A DNA stretch of 64,000 bases, from positions 992,001-1,056,000 of the forward strand of contig NZ_JACIFP010000001.1 of the NCBI RefSeq assembly GCF_014197435.1, in the 5' to 3' direction. The notes below the pieces were generated by a model that was not told the DNA's origin, made no database searches, and saw only the letters and a program-made list of their open reading frames with translations. Below, in pieces: positions 50,453 through 61,200 of the stretch (the stretch's first letter is position 1; each line of letters opens with the position of its first letter). The position numbers and the translations under genes are program-made. The DNA is from Gordonia humi. GTDB lineage: Bacteria > Actinomycetota > Actinomycetes > Mycobacteriales > Mycobacteriaceae.

Positions 50453-51385
50453 ATGGTGGTCCTCGCGCATGTCGCCGACGTGCACATCGGCGCTCGCCTG
50501 CGCGGTATGCCCGACTATCCGGGATCCCCGGACATCGATCCCGTCGAACTCGCCTATGCGGCGTTCGACGCCCTGGTCGCGAGCGTGCTGCGCGGCGGTT
50601 ACGACGGTGTGCTGGTGGCCGGCGACCTGTTCGACCGCGGCGTCCCCGACTCGCGTGCGCTCGACGCCGCGAACGCCGCCCTCGCCGCCTTCGACGATGC
50701 CGGTCTGCCGGTGGCGATGATTCTCGGCAACCACGACGTCGAGTCGGCGCTGACCCGGCACCTGCGACTGCCGCCCGGAACGTGGCTGGCGCCCGGCGAC
50801 GGCGCGGGCACCGTGCGCTGGCCCGATGCCGGCGTCGCCGTGCACGGTCGGTCGATCGCCGATCCCGCCGAGCCACACGATCTGACCGAGACCTATCCCG
50901 CGCGGGAGACGGGGTTCTGGAACGTCGGACTGCTCCACACGAGTCTGACCGGCGGGTGGAGCAAGCGCGCGCTGGCCCCGACCACCGTCGAGAACCTTGA
51001 GCGGACCGGCTACGACTACTGGGCGCTGGGACACGTGCACCACCGGATCGCCGACTCGGCGCGCGTGGCCTATGCGGGCAGCGTGCATCCCTCCCGCCGC
51101 CCGGAACTCGGACCGCGCGGGCACCTGCGCGTCGAGTTGGGAGCGGATCGAACGCCGCGGCTCACCCCGGTCGACACGTCGCCGGTGGTCCGTGAACGAC
51201 TGCTCGCTCAGACCGCCGACGATGCCGCGGCGGTCTTCGCGGAGTACCGGCGCCCCGCGCACGACCCGATCGTGGTCTGGACTCTCGACGGCCCGTCGTC
51301 GCTGGTCGAACCGGCCCGCGAACTCGCGGCGCAGTACGACGGCTTCGCCGTCGCCTCGGGGAGAACGGGGACGGAGGAGCCGTGA
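50453..51385 (+). CDS. SbcD-like metallophosphoesterase (predicted DNA exonuclease)
   Basis: A 310-residue calcineurin-like phosphoesterase with all family motifs: HVADVHIGARL, VLVAGDLFDRGVPD, MILGNHDVES, LLHTSLTGG and WALGHVHHR with the last two His. The C-terminal ~80 residues (VVRERLLAQTADDAAAVFAE) are shorter than the capping domain of E. coli SbcD. Likely a Mn-dependent nuclease subunit for DNA double-strand-end processing, but no SbcC-type ATPase gene follows; the next gene is convergent embB. ATG 50453 abuts the permease stop TAG. Confidence 0.85.
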   Translation: MVVLAHVADVHIGARLRGMPDYPGSPDIDPVELAYAAFDALVASVLRGGYDGVLVAGDLFDRGVPDSRALDAANAALAAFDDAGLPVAMILGNHDVESALTRHLRLPPGTWLAPGDGAGTVRWPDAGVAVHGRSIADPAEPHDLTETYPARETGFWNVGLLHTSLTGGWSKRALAPTTVENLERTGYDYWALGHVHHRIADSARVAYAGSVHPSRRPELGPRGHLRVELGADRTPRLTPVDTSPVVRERLLAQTADDAAAVFAEYRRPAHDPIVVWTLDGPSSLVEPARELAAQYDGFAVASGRTGTEEP

Positions 51386-51467
51386 CGGCCCCCGGCTAGG
51401 CGTCTACGTCTCGTCACGACTTCGAGCCGCCGCGTCGTATCCGTCGCGCGCCACCCGGGGGGCGACG

Positions 51468-54400
51468 TCAGTAGCCCTTGGCTCGCATCGGCGCCGGATT
51501 GTCCAGACCGCTCACCGTCTGGGAGCCCGTCTGGATCTCGGCGGGCTTCGCGTCGGGCACGATCGGGGCGAATCGTTCCAGTCCGCCCCAGTCTCGGCTC
51601 CAGTCGTTCCGGAGGTAGGTCGGGACCAGGGTGTACCGCAACAGCGCCTCGGTGATGCCGAGCGGGCCGCCGTTCACGCCGTCCTGCCAGGTCTGGGTGT
51701 TCTGGCGGGTAGCCTCGGCGTCGGGCATGATCCGCCACTGCGGCAGCTCCAACAGTCCGTAGCGCACGCCCATCGGCCGCTGGCACGGGAACACCAGGCC
51801 GGGCATCCAGTCGATGAACACCGGGTCCGTGCGGCCGACGACGTCGTTCAGGCTCGCGAGCTTCGGCAGTCTCGGCGGGGTGATCGCGACCCATTCCTGA
51901 ATCGCCATCGCATCGTCGACGATGTGCAGGCGCACCACGGAGGCGCGCGGCGGAGCGTCGGCGAGCGGAAAGCGCAGCGTCCGCCAGTTCGCCGACGTGG
52001 AGAACGCGTCCTGCGGCACCTGCGGTGCGCCGACCGGGATCACGCGTCCGTCCGGTCCCATCCGCCCGTACTCGGCGACGACGCGGCGCCCCGAGGTCAC
52101 CGCACCCAGGTCGTTCACCGCGGCGATCGACCCGGCGGCGGCCACGGACAGCAGCGGACGGTCGTCGCCCGCCTGCCCGGCGGCCACCCCCATGTCGTAC
52201 CAGCCGGTGGTCAGTTCGGAGACCTGCTTCGATCCATACGATCCGAGCATCGGGACGGTAGCCGGATCGAGACCGTACGGGAGTTCGGCCTGTGCGGCCG
52301 TCGGCGCGGGCTCGCCGGCGTCGTCGATCTCGGTGATCTCGTCGGAGCCGGAATCGTCCTCGACGGTCTGTCCGCCCGCGGTGGGCGGTGTGGTGCCCTC
52401 GTCCTCGTCGGCGGCGCTGCGGCGTTGGTCGAGCGGATCGATCAGCACGGTGGACGGCACGCCGTCGGCGGTGAATCCGGTGTTCTGCGCGCCGAGAGCC
52501 GCGCGGGTCGACGGCGCCGGACGTCCGTCGACGGCGGCGGGTTTCAGGACTGCGGCGTTCGGGTCGGCCTCGACGAGCACGTCGTTGGCGAGTCCGCACT
52601 CGTCGCCCGTCAACGCTCGGGCGTTCGACGACGCCCACGACCAGCTGTCGCGCTGCACCCAGGCGGCCTTCACGAACGAGAACAGCATGAACACGACCAC
52701 CACACCGGCGATCACCGGGATCGGCGAGAACGTGAACCGCAGCAGCCCGGTCCGCCGGTCGCCGGTGCGGACGTCGTCGTCGGTGAAGTCGTCGCGGAAG
52801 TGGAACCACAGGCCGACGGCGGCCACCACGAGAGTGGCGATCAGTGCCACCCAGCTGAGCTTGACGCCCGCGATCTCGATCGGACGGTCCCACCAGGGCA
52901 CACCGTACGAGCCGACGTACCACCACATGTTGGTGCCCGCGGTCGCGACGGCGGTCACCAGCAGCACGGCCGCGGCGAAGAACGTGCGGTTGCGGCGGGA
53001 ACGGAGGATCTTCGGCGCCATCATCGCCGCGGTGCCCGCGACCAGGACGGCGCCGATCGCGGCGTAGATGCCGAAGTGGTGCGTCCACTTGGTCGGGGTG
53101 AACGACGTGAAGAACATCGTGCCGATCATGACGCCGATCAGACGCCAGAAGGGGCCACGCGAGATCCCGGCCGGATGCCGCGACGACACGAGCCGGAAGA
53201 TCGCGACCACCAGCGCCAGGATCATCATCAGGATGCCGAAGCGGCGGGGGAACGTGCCGTCACCGGTGTTCAACACCAGCCAGTAGTAGCGGGTCGGTTC
53301 GCGCCACCACTCCTCGGTCGGACCGACCTCGGTGGCGACCTTGTTGCCTTCGAGCAGCGGGCCGAGCGCCTGCGAGTAGAAGATCATGAACAGCACCGCG
53401 GTGCCCGCCGCCAGCAGCGGTGCGACGAGAGCCACCACACCGTCGCGCCGACGCCGCGACACGATGCCCTTCACCAGCGGTCGCAGACCGGCGATGAGGG
53501 CGGCCGCGGCCATCAGACCGCCGGGTGCCAGTGCGAGGGTGAACGCCGCGGCGACGGCGGCCACCGCGTAGGGCAGCAGCCGTCTCGTCGCGATGGCGCG
53601 TTCGACGCACACCCAGGTCAGCAGGGCGCCGACGGCCTCGGCGGGCTCGGGACGGATGCCGTTGTTGTACGGCATCCAGATCGCCAGGAACACCGTCGCG
53701 CCGGCCCAGACGGCGGCCGTCGAGTTCCGCACGGCGCGTCCCAGGCGAGGGATCGCCTCGCGGCTGATCAGCCACCAGCCGAGCAGTCCGAGCAGCAGCG
53801 CGGGCAGGCGCAGCCACGGGGTGGCGACGGAGACGTGCGTCATCCACGCCAGCACCTGGAAGTGCCAGCCGAACGGATCCTGCGGCACACCGAAGTAGCG
53901 GAAGTAGTTGTCGGCGTATCCGGCGTCACCGGTGATCCGGGCGACGGTGATGTTGTACCCGTCGTCGGAGGTGTTGCCGCCGATCAGCCACCAGGCGGCG
54001 AGCGCGATGAACACGAATACGTCGGGACCGCGGACGGTGAACCAGCCCGCGGGCAGGAATCGGCGATGGCCTCGACCGTCACGCGCATCGAGGACGCCGA
54101 GGGCGATCAGCGACGCCAGCGTCATCAGGATGCCGACGACGATCACCGTCAGCTTCACCGGCGTCGGCGAGTTGATGAATCGGGTGTCGATCTTGGCGTC
54201 CAGCGCCAGACCGTCGCGCGGAGCATCCGCCGGCAGGTCGGAGAACACGCCGACGATCTGCGGGCGCATGTCCGGGTTGGGGGTCCGGTACGACGTGGTG
54301 TCGCTCGCCGGGACACCGGTGATCTGCGCTCGCACGCCGTCGCCGTCGCCGGAGAAGGTGAACGCGCAGCCGGGTGTTCGCTCGGCGGTGGCGCGGTCGA

Positions 54401-54785
54401 CCGAGGTCAGCACGACGTCACGGACCACCAGTGAGATGTCCTGGTCGCTCGCGCGGACGAACAACCCGCGTGCGGTGGCCTGACTGCCGTCGGCCGGAAT
54501 GGTCGACATGAGGTCGCCGCCCGCGGCGGGCAGCCGCTCGGCCAGCGAGCACGGCACCGATGCGGACATGTGGATCGGCACGAACGACACCATCGGCGCC
54601 GTCACATTCGTGATCGCGTCGTTCTGCGGCCACGACAGATCGGCCGTCTTCTGGTCGACGGGAAGGATCGGAGTCACGACCGCCATGAGGAAGCCGAGCA
54701 GACCGGCGACGGCGGCGACGATCTTCGCCACGCGGTAGTCGCCGCCGCGCACGTCCGTTGCGGGAGCGTCGTTGAGGTCAGTCAT
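51468..54785 (-). CDS. embB: Arabinosyltransferase EmbB
   Basis: A 1105-residue GT-C glycosyltransferase: about 13-15 TM helices in the first ~680 residues and an extracellular carbohydrate-binding C-terminus. It transfers arabinofuranose from decaprenyl-phosphoryl-arabinose to arabinogalactan. The catalytic Asp-Asp is at 274-275 in IGGNTSDDGY; further marks are FGVPQDPFGW, MPYNNGIRPEPAEAVG and SFTPTKWTHHFG. The four residues after DDGY are NITV (278-281), where M. tuberculosis has ILGM (303-306), so the Met306 equivalent is Val281. ATG 54785 overlaps the embA stop by 8 bases. Named EmbB by order (C-A-B) and sequence. Third and last gene of the emb operon. Confidence 0.93.
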   Translation of the reverse strand: MTDLNDAPATDVRGGDYRVAKIVAAVAGLLGFLMAVVTPILPVDQKTADLSWPQNDAITNVTAPMVSFVPIHMSASVPCSLAERLPAAGGDLMSTIPADGSQATARGLFVRASDQDISLVVRDVVLTSVDRATAERTPGCAFTFSGDGDGVRAQITGVPASDTTSYRTPNPDMRPQIVGVFSDLPADAPRDGLALDAKIDTRFINSPTPVKLTVIVVGILMTLASLIALGVLDARDGRGHRRFLPAGWFTVRGPDVFVFIALAAWWLIGGNTSDDGYNITVARITGDAGYADNYFRYFGVPQDPFGWHFQVLAWMTHVSVATPWLRLPALLLGLLGWWLISREAIPRLGRAVRNSTAAVWAGATVFLAIWMPYNNGIRPEPAEAVGALLTWVCVERAIATRRLLPYAVAAVAAAFTLALAPGGLMAAAALIAGLRPLVKGIVSRRRRDGVVALVAPLLAAGTAVLFMIFYSQALGPLLEGNKVATEVGPTEEWWREPTRYYWLVLNTGDGTFPRRFGILMMILALVVAIFRLVSSRHPAGISRGPFWRLIGVMIGTMFFTSFTPTKWTHHFGIYAAIGAVLVAGTAAMMAPKILRSRRNRTFFAAAVLLVTAVATAGTNMWWYVGSYGVPWWDRPIEIAGVKLSWVALIATLVVAAVGLWFHFRDDFTDDDVRTGDRRTGLLRFTFSPIPVIAGVVVVFMLFSFVKAAWVQRDSWSWASSNARALTGDECGLANDVLVEADPNAAVLKPAAVDGRPAPSTRAALGAQNTGFTADGVPSTVLIDPLDQRRSAADEDEGTTPPTAGGQTVEDDSGSDEITEIDDAGEPAPTAAQAELPYGLDPATVPMLGSYGSKQVSELTTGWYDMGVAAGQAGDDRPLLSVAAAGSIAAVNDLGAVTSGRRVVAEYGRMGPDGRVIPVGAPQVPQDAFSTSANWRTLRFPLADAPPRASVVRLHIVDDAMAIQEWVAITPPRLPKLASLNDVVGRTDPVFIDWMPGLVFPCQRPMGVRYGLLELPQWRIMPDAEATRQNTQTWQDGVNGGPLGITEALLRYTLVPTYLRNDWSRDWGGLERFAPIVPDAKPAEIQTGSQTVSGLDNPAPMRAKGY

Positions 54786-57700
54786 TGTTCGGCTCCAGGC
54801 GGATCGATCCGGTTCGGCTCCAGCCCCAGCGGGTCACGGGAGCGGTGTCGACGTGGGCGACGGCGGCGTTCGGCGTCAGCGGGCTCAGCCTCTCGAGTGA
54901 TCCCCAGTCCTCGAACCAGTCGTCACGGAGATAGGTCGGGACGGTGACCTGCGACGTCGTCGACTCGACGATCGACAACGGACCGCCGCCGTCGGCCGCC
55001 ATCCACGTGCGCGACTGCGAGTTGGCGGTCACGAAATCGGGAAGGATCCGCCACTGCGGGACCTGCGCGACCCCGTGGACATAGGCCATCGGCCGCTGGC
55101 AGGGGAACTGCGCGGCCGCCATGAAGTCGACGAGCGTCGGGTCGGTGGAGCCGACGAGGTCCTGCAGGGTGGTCAGCTGCGGTGCTCGTGGCGGGGTGAT
55201 CGCCATGAACTGCGCGGGCCCGAGGTTGGTGTCGGCCAGTTCCAGGCGCATCACCGTCGCGCGGGCGGGTGCGGTGTCCATCGGAATGCGCAGGTTGCGC
55301 CACGGCAGGTTCGGGGTGATCGGTCCCGGATCGATCGGAACGATCTTGGGGCCGACCGGCTCGAACCGACCGTCGGGTCCGGCGGTGCCGAACTGGGCGA
55401 CGAGGCGCTGACCGAAGTTCGGATGGCCGTCGCGGTCGAGGGTCGACACGGCGCCAGCCGTCGACACCACGATGATCGGCGACGCGTCGCGTGCGGGCAG
55501 CGTGTACCAGTCGGTGGTGAGGAACGCGTTGGCCTGGTAGCCGTAGCTGCCCAGGACCGGGGTGGTCGCCGGATCCAGGCCGAACGGCAGCGCGTGCCGC
55601 GAGCCGTTGACCGTCGTCGGACCGCGGCCGCCGGTGGTTCCGGCGCCGAGCCCGCCGAGGATGGTGAACGGTTTGGAGACCGAACCGGCGACGTGCATCT
55701 GGCCCGCCCGCGCGCTGGACGGCTTGGGCGTCAGATCGTCGGGCAGTCCGTTCGGGGTGAAGCCGACCGGCGTGTCGCCGGTCAGGGCGGCCGTCGCCGA
55801 CTGTCCGTTCGCGGGTGCCAGCATCCCCTTGTTCGGATCGGGTTCGGCCAGGACCTGATCGGCCATGCCGCAGGTGTGCCCGCCCAGCGAGTCGATGTTG
55901 TTGGAGAACACCGTCATCGCCGGACTGCGCTGCACGACGGCCTTGCCGAACACCCCGAGGATCGCGACCACCATCAGACCGGCGATCAGGGCGAGCGGGG
56001 TGTGCGCGAGCATGAGGCGACGGCGGTCGGCCGGGCTGTCCGGTGCGCCGGCGTCGTGGTGGGCCAGACCGCGGTTGCGGACGTAGTCGCTGCGCAGGTG
56101 CAGCCACAGGGCCGCGGCGACGGCGACCACCGCGAGGGCGAGCAGCACCGTGGAGACCTGGACGCCGCGGACGGCGGGCGCCATGTCGAACCAGGTGACG
56201 CCGTACCGGTACGCGTACGGCCAGGCGTTCTTACCGGCGGAGGCCGCCGCGAGCGCGAACAGCAGTCCGACGGTGAGCACCGCGAGATTCCGTGATGATC
56301 GAGCACCGGCCTGGGCGATGGCGAGGCAGGCGATCGCGGCCAGCGCCGCGGCGAACCCTGCGAACACACCGAAGTGGATCGTCCACTTGACGGGGGAGAG
56401 GAAGAAGAGGAGCAGCGTGACGCCGAAGGCCCCGATCAGACGCCACGTGGGACTCGACGCCACCCCCGACACACTGCGACGACGCAGCAGGACGGCGGCG
56501 GTCACGATGGCGGCGACGAACAGGAGCAGCACCGGGATGCGGCGGGCCAGGGAGCCGTCCGCCGTGGTGACGGTGAGGAAGAAGTAGCGCAGGAACTCCT
56601 GGTGCCACGGAATGATCGGACCGGTCTGGTACCGGATCTTGACCGCTTCGAACACCGTCGCGAGGGTCTGGTCGCGGAACACGATCACCGAGACGACCGT
56701 CCCCGCGGCGACGATCGGCGCGATGAGTGCGACCAGTCCCTCGCGGCGTCGCGCCAGCAGCACGTGCAGCAGCGGGCGAGCGGCGATCAGCAGGATCGCG
56801 ACGCCGATCACTCCCTGCGGAGCCGAGGCGAGCATCCCGGCGGCCAGAGTCGCGGCGAAGGCGGCGGGCAGAAGCCGACCGCGGGTTATCGCCGACTCCG
56901 TCGCCCACCAGGCGAGCAGCGAGCCGAGAACGATGATCCCCTCGGTGCGCAGCCCAGAGCAGTAGGGGAGCCAGAACGCCAGGAACACCGCGGCCGCGGT
57001 GCCCACGGCCCAGGTCGTCGAACCGAGCCGGCCGGTCGGGCCGGCGACGGCCGTGCCGGACAGGAGATGGGGGAGCACCACGCGCGAGAGGACGAACCAC
57101 GAAGCGAGGCCGGCCACCAGGATCGGCAGGTGCATCCACACGATGGACGTCGACACATGCGACCAGAGGCCCAGGAAGCTGTAGTACCAGTCGAACGGAG
57201 CCTCGGCGATGCCGTAGAAGCGGTAGTAGTTCGACATGTAGCCGGAGGCGTCGGCCGCGCGGCCCATGGTGAGTATGTAGCCGTCGTCGGGTGCCGCCGC
57301 GCCCAGGAACGTCCAGAGGATCAGCACCACGGTGACCACCGCGTCGGACACTTTCGGTCGAAGGTGCGCGAGGACCGACCGCGAGCGGTCGAGCAGGCGA
57401 CCGGTTCGCCCGGCGAGCCGGTCGAGGCACCACAGCGCGAAGAGGGCCGCGACGGTCGCGAGCACCGCGATCACCATCACGATGATCTTGACGATCGACG
57501 GCGCACTCTCGTACCGGTTGTCGACGTCGATCCGCGCGTGCATGCCCGCATCGGCCATGGCGGCGATCTGATCAGTGGTCAGCGACGAGTAGAAGCCGTC
57601 GATCTGCGGACGCTTGCTCGGCTCCAGCGCGGTCGCCGGGCCGAGCCCGACGAACTGCGCGCCGGTCGCCGTCGCGGACGAGAACACGTGCAGCTCACGG

Positions 57701-58143
57701 CACTTCCCCGACCCGATGTCGCCGCGCCCGGCCGTGGCCGCGACGTTCGCGCGCATCGAGACCGTCACCGCGGTACGCGACGCGGTGATCGTGAGTGCGC
57801 GCTGCGAGGCGCCCTTGGCCTTGGTCGACATCGTCGTCAGGACGGTTCCGCCTTCGGGCGGCAGCGCGGCCAACGCGGTGCACGGGATCGTCACGTCGAC
57901 CGACTGCGCGGTCTGCGCGACGAGCGGTGCGACGACGGATGGATCGTCGGCGCCGAGACGCTGTCCCTGCGGCCAGGTGATCGACGCGGACGTCTGCGAT
58001 ACGGGGAGCAGCGGTACGAGCACCGCCGCGATCACCGCGACCAGTCCGGCGACGACGGCGAGCAGCCGGGCGGTCCTCGCCGTGAGCGGGCTCGATGCGG
58101 GCTGCGCCTGCGGGTCGGCGATCTGAGATGTCGGCTCTGGCAC
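54778..58143 (-). CDS. embA: Arabinosyltransferase EmbA
   Basis: A 1121-residue paralogue with the same GT-C layout as EmbB. The catalytic Asp pair is 286-287 in GAAAPDDGYILTMGRAADAS, so the ERDR-type position holds Met293, unlike EmbB. Other marks: FYGIAEAPFDWYY, LPYCSGLRTEGIIVLG (the usual RPEP varies to RTEG) and FLSPVKWTIHFGVFAG. In mycobacteria EmbA and EmbB act as a heterodimer on arabinogalactan. Start GTG 58143 (VPEPTSQIADPQ...). Its 3' end overlaps embB by 8 bases (ATGACTGA), giving translational coupling. 100 bases separate it from embC. Confidence 0.92.
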   Translation of the reverse strand: MPEPTSQIADPQAQPASSPLTARTARLLAVVAGLVAVIAAVLVPLLPVSQTSASITWPQGQRLGADDPSVVAPLVAQTAQSVDVTIPCTALAALPPEGGTVLTTMSTKAKGASQRALTITASRTAVTVSMRANVAATAGRGDIGSGKCRELHVFSSATATGAQFVGLGPATALEPSKRPQIDGFYSSLTTDQIAAMADAGMHARIDVDNRYESAPSIVKIIVMVIAVLATVAALFALWCLDRLAGRTGRLLDRSRSVLAHLRPKVSDAVVTVVLILWTFLGAAAPDDGYILTMGRAADASGYMSNYYRFYGIAEAPFDWYYSFLGLWSHVSTSIVWMHLPILVAGLASWFVLSRVVLPHLLSGTAVAGPTGRLGSTTWAVGTAAAVFLAFWLPYCSGLRTEGIIVLGSLLAWWATESAITRGRLLPAAFAATLAAGMLASAPQGVIGVAILLIAARPLLHVLLARRREGLVALIAPIVAAGTVVSVIVFRDQTLATVFEAVKIRYQTGPIIPWHQEFLRYFFLTVTTADGSLARRIPVLLLFVAAIVTAAVLLRRRSVSGVASSPTWRLIGAFGVTLLLFFLSPVKWTIHFGVFAGFAAALAAIACLAIAQAGARSSRNLAVLTVGLLFALAAASAGKNAWPYAYRYGVTWFDMAPAVRGVQVSTVLLALAVVAVAAALWLHLRSDYVRNRGLAHHDAGAPDSPADRRRLMLAHTPLALIAGLMVVAILGVFGKAVVQRSPAMTVFSNNIDSLGGHTCGMADQVLAEPDPNKGMLAPANGQSATAALTGDTPVGFTPNGLPDDLTPKPSSARAGQMHVAGSVSKPFTILGGLGAGTTGGRGPTTVNGSRHALPFGLDPATTPVLGSYGYQANAFLTTDWYTLPARDASPIIVVSTAGAVSTLDRDGHPNFGQRLVAQFGTAGPDGRFEPVGPKIVPIDPGPITPNLPWRNLRIPMDTAPARATVMRLELADTNLGPAQFMAITPPRAPQLTTLQDLVGSTDPTLVDFMAAAQFPCQRPMAYVHGVAQVPQWRILPDFVTANSQSRTWMAADGGGPLSIVESTTSQVTVPTYLRDDWFEDWGSLERLSPLTPNAAVAHVDTAPVTRWGWSRTGSIRLEPNND

Positions 58144-58243
58144 GACACCTGACGTTAGCGGACCCGGGCCCGAACTGCCGAAACCGCGGGTACCGGGTAC
58201 GCGGCGGCAGTCCGCGGTGGACGACGTCGCCGATCCCGACCCC

Positions 58244-61200
58244 TTACCTTCCGATCGGCGCCGGACTCCACAGACCGCTGCGAGTCACCGTCGAATAGTC
58301 GATCTGCGCGGGCTGCGCCGGGTCGTACGGGGTGTAGCGCTCGAGGGCTCCCCAGTCACGGCCGATGTCGCCCTTCAGATAGGTGGCGACGGTGTCGGCG
58401 CGCTGGGACACCTGCAGCCAGCCGAGCGGGCCGCCGCCGAGTGCGCCCTGCCACGCGCTGACCGCGGCCGACAGGTCGGCGCCCGGCTTGACCCGCCACT
58501 TCGGCGTCTCGACCACACCGGCGTGGAAGTTGTACGGCCGCTGACAGGGGAACGCCAGCCCGGACGTCCAGTCGACGTGCACGGGATCGGTGTCGCCGAC
58601 GGTCTCCTCCAGGGTCGTCAGCTCCGGCAGGCGCGGCGGAGTCACCACGATGAAGTGGTCCTCCGACAGGTTGTCGTCGTCGGCGACGATCCGCACCGCG
58701 GTGGCCTCGGCGGGCAGGGACTTCGTGTCCAGGCGGACGTTGCGCCAACTCGGGCGCGGTCCCGGATCGATCATCTGGCGGCTGCCGTCGGCGGTCAACG
58801 CACCGTCGCGCGTGGTATCGGCCACCGGATCGGTCGTGTACTCCAGGCGCAGCTCGGACATGCCGAACATGCCCGCGGCCGAGAACGTGATCAGCTCGCG
58901 ATCCTGGAAGTCGGTGGGCAGCCGGTACCAGCCGGAGGTCAGGTCGGCCGGGCTCTGATCGGTCTCGGAATAGCTGCCCATCACCGGGGTGCGTGCGGGG
59001 TCGAGGCCGAACGGCAGGACGACGTGCGAACCGTTGACACCGACCGTCGACGACACGCCCCCGCCGGTGCCGCCGCTGTTGGCGATCAGCAGGTCGGGGT
59101 CGACGCCCGCCCCCCACGCGAGGACGCCGAGCGACCCGGCGGGAGCCAGAGTGTCGAGATCGAGGGACACTCCGTTCGCGGAGAAACCGTGGGTCGCCGT
59201 GCGTTCGGCGTCCGCCGGGGCCGTCGTCGGACCGGAGAGGGGATCGGTGAGCGACGAGTCGACGGGGCGGAGCATGAACTCGTTCGGGTCCTCTTCGACC
59301 CACACCTTGTCGGCCATCCCGCACTGCTTACCCGCGAACGCCTCGAGGTTCGAGCGGGGCACCGAGAACGAGCCGCTCTGGTGGACGCCGGTCACCGCGG
59401 CGGTCACCACGAGGAAGGCCGCGACGATCGAGGCCGCCAGCGCCAACGGCGACGCGGTGAGCGCGCGCATCACGCGACGACGCGGCACGGACCGTTCCTC
59501 GTGCGACGGATCGACGCCGGTGAACGGTTCCCGGAAGTGGAACCACAGGGCCAGCAGAAGCAGCAGGAGCGAGGCGTACAACAGGATCTGGCCGAGCTCG
59601 ACACCGCCGATCGTGACCTGCGAGGTGCCCCACGGCATCCCCCAGGCCGAGTAGTAGTAGAACGAGTTCGGCGCGGTGAACGCCAGACCGGTCGCGAACA
59701 CGACGAGCGCGGCGAAGATCGTGCGGTTGCGGCGCGAATGCGTCGAACCGGAACTCGCCGCGATCGCGGCCAGCGCGGCCAGCGCCGCGGCGAGTCCGGC
59801 GAACACGCCGAAATGGTGGGTCCATTTGGTGGGCGTGAACATCAGGAACAGCAGTGAGCCGAAGGTGATGCCGACGATGCGGCGCGACGGCCCGATCGCC
59901 GTCCCGGGGATGCGCGATTTACGGATCAGCATGGCGCCGGCCACCGCCAGCGACAGGAACATGATCACCACGGCGAAGCGTCGCGCGATGGAGCCGTCGG
60001 CCGAGAACGCGAACAGCGACGAGTAGCGGTCGATCTCGTTGTACCAGCTCAACGACGGACCGAGCGCGGTCTTCATGGCCGACCCCTCGGTGAACGCGCG
60101 CAGCGTCAGCCCGGAGAACACGGCGAACACCACCAGCACCCCGGCCGAACCGATCGGGGCCAGGAGACTCAGATAGGCGCCGAGCGCACCGGATCCGGTC
60201 TGCTTGCGGATCTCGCGAGCACGACGCACCATCGCCAGGAACATCGGGCGGGCGCCGGCGACGAGAGCGGCGATCGCGAGCACGCCGGTCGGGCCCGCGG
60301 CGATGCTGAACGCACCGGCGGTACAGGCGACGGCGGCCGGCAGCAGTCGCCCGGTCGCGATGGCGCGCTCCACCGAACACCATGTGATCAGGGCGCCGAG
60401 CGCGATGATCGGTTCCGGGCGGAGACCGTTGTTGAACGGGAACCAGGCGACGAGGAACACCGCCGCAGCCGTCCATCCGACGGCGGGGCGGGCCAGCGCG
60501 GCGCGGCCGATGCGCGGCAGGATCTCGTGGCTGACGATCAGCCAGACGATGATTCCGCACACCAGCGCGGGCAGACGCATCCACGCGCTGGCCACCGACA
60601 CGTGGCTGAGCCAGCCGAACACCTGGTAGTACCAGCCGAACGGCGCCTCCGGGGCGCCGAACCAGCGGAAGTAGTTCGCGGTGTAGTCACTGTCGGACGC
60701 CACTCGCGACATGGTGAGAAGATATCCGTCGTCGGAGGTGTTGGGTCCGATGAAGTGCCACACCAGAAGCAGTCCGACCACGACGTAGTCGCGCGGCGTC
60801 AAGCGCCACCAGCGGGCCGGGAAGAAGCGGCGGTGGCGTCGCCCGTCCGTCGCGTCCAGGCGCGCGAGCGCGATCAGCGAGATCAGCGCGGCGACGACGC
60901 CCACGATGATCGCCGCCCATTTCAGAAGCGTCGGCGCGGTGCTGTACCGGGAGTCGACGACGACGTGCGCGCTCAGCCCGGGGAAGGCGGCGGCGTCGCC
61001 GTCGAGCTGGGTGAACAGGCCGGTCATCTGCGGTCGCTGGTCGCCGGTGGCGGTGCCCTTCCGCGGCTTCCCGTCGTCGCCGGTCAGACCGGTGAACTCG
61101 GCGGTCACCGAGTCGGCGGTGGCGTGGACGGTGATCTCGGAGCATTCGCCGGAGCGGACGTCGGTCAACGGCGCCGACACCAACGGCATGTTGCGGTTGA

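Noticed and set aside
48410..51262. 950-codon minus-strand open frame across permease and phosphoesterase genes
   Set aside because: Composition is Arg/His/Gln-rich without motifs, while the plus strand encodes three complete families in this stretch.
50997..54434. Very long open frame on the plus strand opposite embB
   Set aside because: Arg/His/Gly/Gln-rich low-complexity translation with no family features; it mirrors the embB codons, which are conserved throughout. High GC opens such antisense frames.
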